Shown here one piece after another: positions 6,801 to 9,522 of a stretch of DNA of 9,522 nt (position 1 is the first letter of the stretch; each line of letters opens with the position of its first letter). Below the pieces are notes generated by a model that saw only the letters and a program-made list of their open reading frames with translations, was not told the DNA's origin and ran no database searches. The DNA lies in contig DIPB01000022.1 of the NCBI GenBank assembly GCA_002426275.1, positions 7,317 to 16,838 on the forward strand, written 5' to 3'. The DNA comes from Firmicutes bacterium UBA5499. Its GTDB lineage: Bacteria > Bacillota > DTU084. The position numbers and the translations under genes are program-made.

Positions 6801-9206
6801 TTGAAACCGTGCAGACAGATTTGGACCGCTGGCATGCTGTATCTGTTTTGGGCCCTTGCTTCCTGCAACTGTTTAGCCGCCAAACCAGTTAAAATGAATC
6901 TGCTCTCCAATGGAGATTTTGAGCAGCTGAATTCAGATCCCATTGTCATTCAGGCTGCCTCTGCCTTGCCCGAGTTGGCTGTGTCCGTGCCTGGCGTCCA
7001 GAGCAAAGGAGCTTCTTTGCCGGCGGAAATGGGAATATACGCTTATAAAATCATACCAATCCCAGGTCCGCTTGAAGTTAATCAACCCTATACCATCGAG
7101 GTGAGCTACTGGGGAAGCTCCGACGCTGCGGCAGAGCAGAAAGTGTATGTTCTAGACGGCACGCAGCACCGCGAATTATTTGCCTTATCCGCGCAGGGAG
7201 ATGAAAGCGTCCATGTGGCCAGAACAAAAATCACTTTTAAGAAAGTCACCGGCAACGCTTTGGTCCTGAAGAAGACTTCCGGGGCTCAAAAGAACGCCAA
7301 TCCCGTGCTGAAAGTACAATTGACGCCCGATGTAGCCGCGAGCCTGCCGCGCAATTGGCGAATGTGGAGGGAAGGAAAATCTTTTGCCTATCTTGGCTTA
7401 GATAAAACAAAAAGCCATAGCGGGCAGACCTCGGTAGCCATCGCCGATGCGCTTACAGAGCATGACTCGCTTGGCTGGGAGACAGATTCGTTTGCCGTGG
7501 GTGAACAGGAATACCAGCTCAGCGTCTGGGCTTTTCCCACTCAGCAGAAAGTGACAGTTCAGTTGGGGATTGCCTGGTATCAAGCCGAAGATCGGCTGCT
7601 GAAAGAAGATCTGATCACTGTCACAGGGAAAAGAAATAGCTGGGAACAACTTGTGCTGCAAGTGAGGCCTCCCGTCGGTGCAAAGCTAGGGCGCGTATTT
7701 CTTAGGGCGACGAACTTGAAAAAGGCTTGGGTCTGGTTTGACGACGTTCTGTTGCTGGGAGATCCCACAATCTCCTTGAAAAAGCCGAGCGTTCCCTTGA
7801 GTTTCCAGGGGAACGTCACCACGGAAATGCACTATCTGCCGGAGAACGATATCAATATGTATGATCTGCTGAGGCTCTATATGACCGCCAACATTGGCAA
7901 TACGGTCAAAGGAGAGCTGAGATTCGGCGGCATTTATGAGAACAATAAGAGGAACTTTACGGCAACATCTCCGCGCCAAGTGGACTTGAGAACTACAGAT
8001 GCAAAATTAATGGTGGCGACTCCTATCTATCCTGACGGTCCTGTGGTTAACGCGGTCCTTGGCACCATAGACGCTTATTATTCGCCGTATATTGCGTTCA
8101 TAGGGTATTCGTCTGCCGGCGGTTATTTGAAAGCAAACGGGATTAAGCTAGACGGCAGCTGGCCCTATGGTCAATACAGTTCGTTTTCTTTCTGGGACAG
8201 CGGTAAGCAGACTCTGGGAGCGAAACTATCCGGTAACCTTTGGGATGCCAAACTAGCCTTAATTATGTTGACCTCCCGGCAGCTCAAGCAAGGCACGGCT
8301 GACGGCGTAAGTTACTATCTGCCTGGAGCAAGGTTGGAAAACGCTTTCAGTCTGGAAGCCGGCCGCAAGTTTGGCAAGTTTGAGTATAGCGGCGTCTACA
8401 ACCAGCTTCAGAGCAATAACCAAGGCTCAAAGCCTGAATCTGGAATTTTCAAGCTTAAGGCTGTGAATTTACTGCCGGGAATTAATCCGGAGCTTTCCCT
8501 GTGGTTTTGCGATGCGGATTTTAAGCCCAGTTACCGTGATCATACGCCCAGAGGATATAGCTACAGCGACATGAGATTTTATGAAGGCAACTGGGTGGAT
8601 AACCATCTGGGACAGCGGGGCGTTAATCTTATCTGGAATGCCGGCAAAAACCCGCTGGAGCTTAAAGGAGAATATGAAATCAAGCAGGCGCAAGACAGTC
8701 CGGACGATTACCTGCGAGAGAAAATGGGCTTAACCGCAACTATTCATTTGGGCAAAAACGTGTTGGCGCTCAATTGCCAGCAGCGCCTTGAAAGCCGCGT
8801 TTATTTGGACAATTATGAGCGGTATCCCATCTGGCAGACTGCCAGCGCTACCATCACCCGCCCGGTGCAGGGGATATTCGCCAAGTATGACGCGCAATAC
8901 AGCTACGAGGTGGAAGCTATTCAGAACCAGTCCTTAACTGGACAGGAAATACGGCTCTCCAGAAGAATCCAGGAGGGGCCCTTGAGCGGCTTGCGGTTTT
9001 ATTTTGGCTATCGGCTTGAAGACGATGGGCTCGCTAAAAAGGGATATCTTAAGCTGGGCGGAACCTATGCGACGCCGGGAGGGCTTAACCTGCAGCTGAC
9101 ATACAGTAATCCCAACAAGCCTCACACAGGATATTACGATTCGGTTCGTGAAGAGTATATTCCTGCGGATAATGAATTTGTGGCTACTCTGCAAACATGG
9201 CTTTGA
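6801..9206 (+). CDS. CBM-like domain fused to an outer-membrane beta-barrel
   Basis: An 801-residue protein from the TTG start (805 if GTG 6789 is used). Residues 1-27 are an export signal that also contains a good lipobox, L19-A20-S21-C22, so either signal peptidase I (LAA before KPV) or lipidation at C22 is possible. Residues about 33-321 are beta-rich and CBM4/9-like: NLLSNGDFEQ opens the domain, but the expected continuation (LPRNWRMW, then KSHSGQTSVAI, YQLSVWAF, WVWFDDVLLLGD) comes only about 140 residues later, as if a second beta-sandwich were inserted. Residues about 332-801 form a barrel homologous to the preceding gene: LSFQGNV..MHYLPE, YSPY (8079-8090), YRDHTPR (8532-8552), and NPNKPHTGYYDSVREEY followed by DNEF at the end. 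It ends in WL rather than F. In the usual topology the domain before a barrel is periplasmic, so this protein may bind a glycan at the inner mouth of a channel; this is inference. No named family is recognised for the whole. Confidence 0.72.
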   Translation: MKPCRQIWTAGMLYLFWALASCNCLAAKPVKMNLLSNGDFEQLNSDPIVIQAASALPELAVSVPGVQSKGASLPAEMGIYAYKIIPIPGPLEVNQPYTIEVSYWGSSDAAAEQKVYVLDGTQHRELFALSAQGDESVHVARTKITFKKVTGNALVLKKTSGAQKNANPVLKVQLTPDVAASLPRNWRMWREGKSFAYLGLDKTKSHSGQTSVAIADALTEHDSLGWETDSFAVGEQEYQLSVWAFPTQQKVTVQLGIAWYQAEDRLLKEDLITVTGKRNSWEQLVLQVRPPVGAKLGRVFLRATNLKKAWVWFDDVLLLGDPTISLKKPSVPLSFQGNVTTEMHYLPENDINMYDLLRLYMTANIGNTVKGELRFGGIYENNKRNFTATSPRQVDLRTTDAKLMVATPIYPDGPVVNAVLGTIDAYYSPYIAFIGYSSAGGYLKANGIKLDGSWPYGQYSSFSFWDSGKQTLGAKLSGNLWDAKLALIMLTSRQLKQGTADGVSYYLPGARLENAFSLEAGRKFGKFEYSGVYNQLQSNNQGSKPESGIFKLKAVNLLPGINPELSLWFCDADFKPSYRDHTPRGYSYSDMRFYEGNWVDNHLGQRGVNLIWNAGKNPLELKGEYEIKQAQDSPDDYLREKMGLTATIHLGKNVLALNCQQRLESRVYLDNYERYPIWQTASATITRPVQGIFAKYDAQYSYEVEAIQNQSLTGQEIRLSRRIQEGPLSGLRFYFGYRLEDDGLAKKGYLKLGGTYATPGGLNLQLTYSNPNKPHTGYYDSVREEYIPADNEFVATLQTWL

Positions 9207-9249
9207 GCGTTTTTTTCTGGCTTGTCAGTTAAAGTGAGGTGAGGTAACG

Positions 9250-9522
9250 ATGAAGTATTCAAAAACGGGAAAGCTCTTTTTGTTGCTTTTTGGCTTGCTC
9301 TTGACGCCGATCTTAGCTTACACTAATCTGCTGTCCAATTCTTCCTTTGAGCAAGGCGGCAGCGACTGGGGCCCGGCTAATTGGAAAAAGTGGGCGGGAG
9401 GACAGACAGCGGCGGTTTGGACATGGGAAGAAAACGTCGCGCACACTGGCACACGTTCCGTTTCCATCGCCAATGCCGCCGGCAGCAGCGACGTCGCCGT
9501 CCTCTGTGAAGATCTCCATGTG
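9250..9522 (+). CDS. Second CBM4/9-type secreted protein (3' partial), paralog of the gene at 1621
   Basis: An open frame of 91 codons runs off the right edge. ATG 9250 is preceded by a strong site, aggtgagg at 9237-9244, five bases upstream. Residues 1-23 are a signal peptide ending TPILA before YTNLL. The visible mature part matches the N-terminus of the protein encoded at 1621 almost position for position: YTNLLSNSSFEQ against YTNFLPNPSFEQ, then SDWGPA, AVWTWEE, HTGTRSVSI and DVAVL. It is therefore a CBM4/9-type domain in a sister protein, and Fn3 and FlgD-Ig modules may follow outside the window. The 43 bases between it and the preceding gene hold no convincing terminator, so it probably belongs to the same operon. 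Confidence 0.85.
   Translation, partial: MKYSKTGKLFLLLFGLLLTPILAYTNLLSNSSFEQGGSDWGPANWKKWAGGQTAAVWTWEENVAHTGTRSVSIANAAGSSDVAVLCEDLHV

Noticed and set aside
9204..9220. Run of seven T after the CBM-barrel gene as an intrinsic terminator
   Set aside because: Upstream only a four-base caaa/tttg pairing can be found; there is no GC-rich stem, so read-through to the gene at 9250 is expected.

Overview
The window is a plus-strand block of cell-envelope genes. It opens inside the gene of a sugar-type ABC transporter substrate-binding protein. After a 170-base gap with a terminator-like hairpin comes a tight series of five genes for exported or outer-membrane proteins, the last cut by the right edge. 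I see no RNA gene, CRISPR array, transposase, integrase or minus-strand gene.

Organism: all genes have strong Shine-Dalgarno sequences (GGAGG or AGGTGA type), and GTG and TTG starts occur beside ATG, as is common in Bacillota and relatives. Three proteins nevertheless look like outer-membrane beta-barrels, so the cell should have two membranes. A diderm lineage near Bacillota fits (for example Hydrogenisporia/Limnochordia-like or an uncultured relative), but this is inference and I cannot name a species. Base composition looks even across the window, with no sign of a recently acquired island.

Layout: (1) 2-1450, solute-binding protein, start lost at the left edge. (2) 1451-1620, hairpin plus T-run, then an AT-rich leader with short inverted repeats. 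(3) 1621-4206, secreted multi-domain protein with a CBM4/9-like domain, a second beta-sandwich, four fibronectin-III-like modules and a C-terminal FlgD-Ig-like domain. (4) 4226-5044, small PorV/PorQ-type barrel. (5) 5047-6780, large barrel. (6) 6801-9206, CBM-like N-terminal region fused to a barrel homologous to that of gene 5. (7) 9250-end, start of a second copy of the gene-3 type.

Working model (inference): genes 3 to 7 form one operon building a glycan-binding surface and outer-membrane apparatus, and the upstream binding protein passes imported sugar to an ABC permease outside the window. The points that hold on sequence alone are the paralogy of the two large barrels, the CBM-barrel fusion, the repeated CBM/Fn3-type gene, and the adjacency of a FlgD-Ig-tailed secreted protein to a PorV-like barrel. 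No catalytic domain is visible, so binding, transport or anchoring is better supported than degradation.
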